DNA of 64,000 nt, from contig CASHTG010000017.1 of the NCBI GenBank assembly GCA_949357655.1, forward strand, positions 248,001-312,000, given 5' to 3'. The notes beneath the pieces were generated by a model. The model was not told the origin of the DNA and searched no databases. It was given only the letters and a program-made list of their open reading frames with translations. The stretch comes from Parascedosporium putredinis. Its lineage: Eukaryota; Ascomycota; Sordariomycetes; Microascales; Microascaceae. A program made the position numbers and the translations under genes. Of this stretch, positions 62,466 through 64,000 are shown piece after piece (within the stretch, counting starts at the first letter, position 1; each line of letters begins with the position of its first letter).

Positions 62466-63780
62466 ATGCTTCGGAACCCGTTAGCCAACACCCTCAGGGC
62501 GTCGCCCTCGAGGCGGATAATACAAAATGGCACCGCTACCGGCCTTGAGTCGTGGATGCAGCACAGGACGTTGACGACGACGACCCCTCTAGGTGAGTTT
62601 TGAAATTATATCAGGACCCCGTAGCCTCGAAGCTTTTCAGAGACCCATCCAATCCCTTGGTCTTTTTTTTTTTTTTTCTCTCCTCCTCTTTCTATGGGCT
62701 AACCGTGTTCTCCTCTTCTCTTTCTCTCTCCAGCGAGCAAGGTCATCTTTGACAAGACGTCGAATCCCGAGCTCGACGCCGTCTTCACCGAGATGCTCCA
62801 CAAGATCATCCTCCCCGCGCGACTCCCCAAGAAGAAGCGCAAGATCGTGTCCAACGCCAAGTTCAACCAGATGCTCCGGGTCGACCCCATCGTCGTCGAG
62901 GTGGACGGGTACGAGCACCGCTTCGACACCCTCGACTTCCACCAGGGCACCATCCCCGCTCGCGCGACCTCATGCGGCAGGCCGTGCGCCTCATGGCCAC
63001 CCGAGACGACTGGAACAACCTGCCGCGCATGCTCGCCGGCTACCGCAACGCCGAGCGCCGCATCCTCGCCAAGGACGTGTCCGACATCGTCAAGAACGCC
63101 GGCCGGTCGGGCAACATCTACGCCATCATCGACGCGCTGCGGAATGTCAAGGAGTCGGGCCTGCGCATCCGGACCCTCGCCTTCGCCGACGAAGTCCTGT
63201 ACTGGGTGCAGATGCGCGCCGTCGAGAGCGGTTTCGCCGAGGACCCGACGGCCAAGACCAAGACGTGGGCCGTCATGCTCCGCGAGCTCATGGAGGACCC
63301 CGACCACAGCAAGCACCCCACGTGGCCCGGTCGCATCCCCCTGCACCGCGAGCCGCAAATCGTCGGCCAGGTCCTCCACGCCGCGGCCGCCCAGGCCGTG
63401 TACCACCAAGGGGCGAGGACGCGGACGGCAAGGTGGCCGAGCTCGCCGAGACCCTCAGCTACGTCTGGCCCGCCGGCAAGGCGATTCAGGATATCCACCA
63501 GTCGAACCTCGCTCCCGACGCCAAGGTCGCGGAGCGCGTGAGGTTCCAGGCGGAGGACGACGCGTACCTCACGCTCAGCACGACGAACCGCATCTCGGTC
63601 TCTAGCTTCATCCTCCACGGCATCGAGCTGGCCAAGCAGGTCGTCGCGCCCGAGCTCGCCGCTAAGCTGGAGCCCATCGCGCAAGTCCTCAAGAGCGGTC
63701 TCGAGGCCGACAAGGCGGCCAACGTCAAGGCGGATCGGGGCTGGGCGGTGTACGACAAGCTGATTGCGAAAAAGGCCTAA
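62466..63780 (+). CDS. Probable mitochondrial protein of unknown function
   Basis: I do not recognise the family with confidence. Exons 62466-62592 and 62734-63780 give about 391 aa. The first exon (MLRNPLANTLRASPSRRII, then HRTLTTTTPL) is basic, hydroxylated and free of acidic residues at the start, a good mitochondrial presequence. The body is mostly helical with no transmembrane segment: EMLHKIILPARLPKKKRKIV, RQAVRLMATRDDWNNLPRML, SDIVKNAGRSGNIYAIIDAL, SGLRIRTLAFADEVLYWVQ. The spacing of these helical pairs resembles PPR-like helical-repeat proteins, suggesting an organellar RNA or ribosome-related role, but that is inference. Two bases are missing: one near 62955-62966 (before the Met of MRQAV) and a G in 63410-63413. 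It shares a divergent promoter with bL19m, which fits a mitochondrial role. Confidence 0.75.
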
Positions 63781-64000
63781 AATGTGTGTGTATGAAATGC
63801 TTTTGCCGGGCCCCTTTGTTCAAGGGGCGCCAGGGGGTGGTTTGAGAGAACCATTGTACAACGATTACATCTTCCATTGTATAATATCAGCGGGAAACCC
63901 GGGAAAGAAAAGGGAGATGAACTAGACCAGCGGAAGAGAGGAAAGGGAGAATGGACTAGAGGAGCAAGTGGCAGCCATTACGTGGCGGGAGTGAAACAAA
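63781..64000. other. 3' flank at window end
   Basis: 220 bp after the last stop codon, with GA-rich sequence from about 63900. Presumably 3' UTR; no further gene visible. Confidence 0.4.

Noticed and set aside
15523..63780. Reading the broken genes as pseudogenes
   Set aside because: Breaks are single-base, mostly in homopolymers, affect genes expected to be essential, and no stop or missense decay accompanies them; each gene is full length once the indels are allowed for.
1..64000. CRISPR arrays, prophage, IS elements or bacterial-type operons
   Set aside because: No regularly spaced repeats, transposase or operon layout; the window is plainly fungal nuclear DNA.

Overview
This is a nuclear segment of a filamentous ascomycete (Pezizomycotina, most likely Sordariomycetes). 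The evidence is twelve recognisable eukaryotic genes with short GT-AG introns, mostly 59-190 bp with CTAAC-like branch points; pyrimidine-rich leaders; Zn2Cys6 and TRK families of fungal type; and moderate GC content. I see no CRISPR arrays, operons, IS elements, rRNA or tRNA genes.

Layout. 1-15522 is a gene desert leading into a gene with an E-set/CBM48-like domain (15523-19679, +) whose first intron is about 2.8 kb. It is followed by the H2A.Z-loading SWR1 subunit YL1/Vps72/Swc2 (22916-26293, -), a VPS9-domain Rab5 GEF (27913-30331, +), alpha-actinin with a long N-terminal extension (31330-34358, -) and a DLD2/D2HGDH-type FAD dehydrogenase (37049-38880, +). After a second gap of 6.3 kb come a Zn2Cys6 transcription factor (45213-47058, +), the proteasome alpha-4 subunit Pre6 with a 7-nt micro-exon (47930-49017, +), a CHY zinc-finger protein (49397-50017, -) and the TFIIH helicase XPB/Ssl2 (50396-52899, +). 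A 4.4 kb gap precedes a TRK potassium transporter (57296-60361, +). Last is a divergent pair for mitochondria: ribosomal protein bL19m/Img1 (61049-61825, -) and a probable mitochondrial protein I cannot name (62466-63780, +). These are separately transcribed housekeeping and regulatory genes with no sign of a gene cluster or pathway.

The most important thing for anyone using this sequence is that eleven of the twelve genes are interrupted by one-base indels, about 30 in all, mostly a base missing from a homopolymer. This includes genes expected to be essential, such as XPB. Each gene becomes a single open frame whose length is a multiple of three once these are allowed for. The pattern indicates residual sequencing or assembly error rather than pseudogenes. 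Automated gene models here will be fragmented, so the CDS spans given are whole-gene spans that include introns and the indel sites.

I did not find a convincing undescribed biological system. The more unusual biology is the gene desert plus giant intron at 1-18371, the micro-exon in PRE6, and the disordered extensions on alpha-actinin and YL1.
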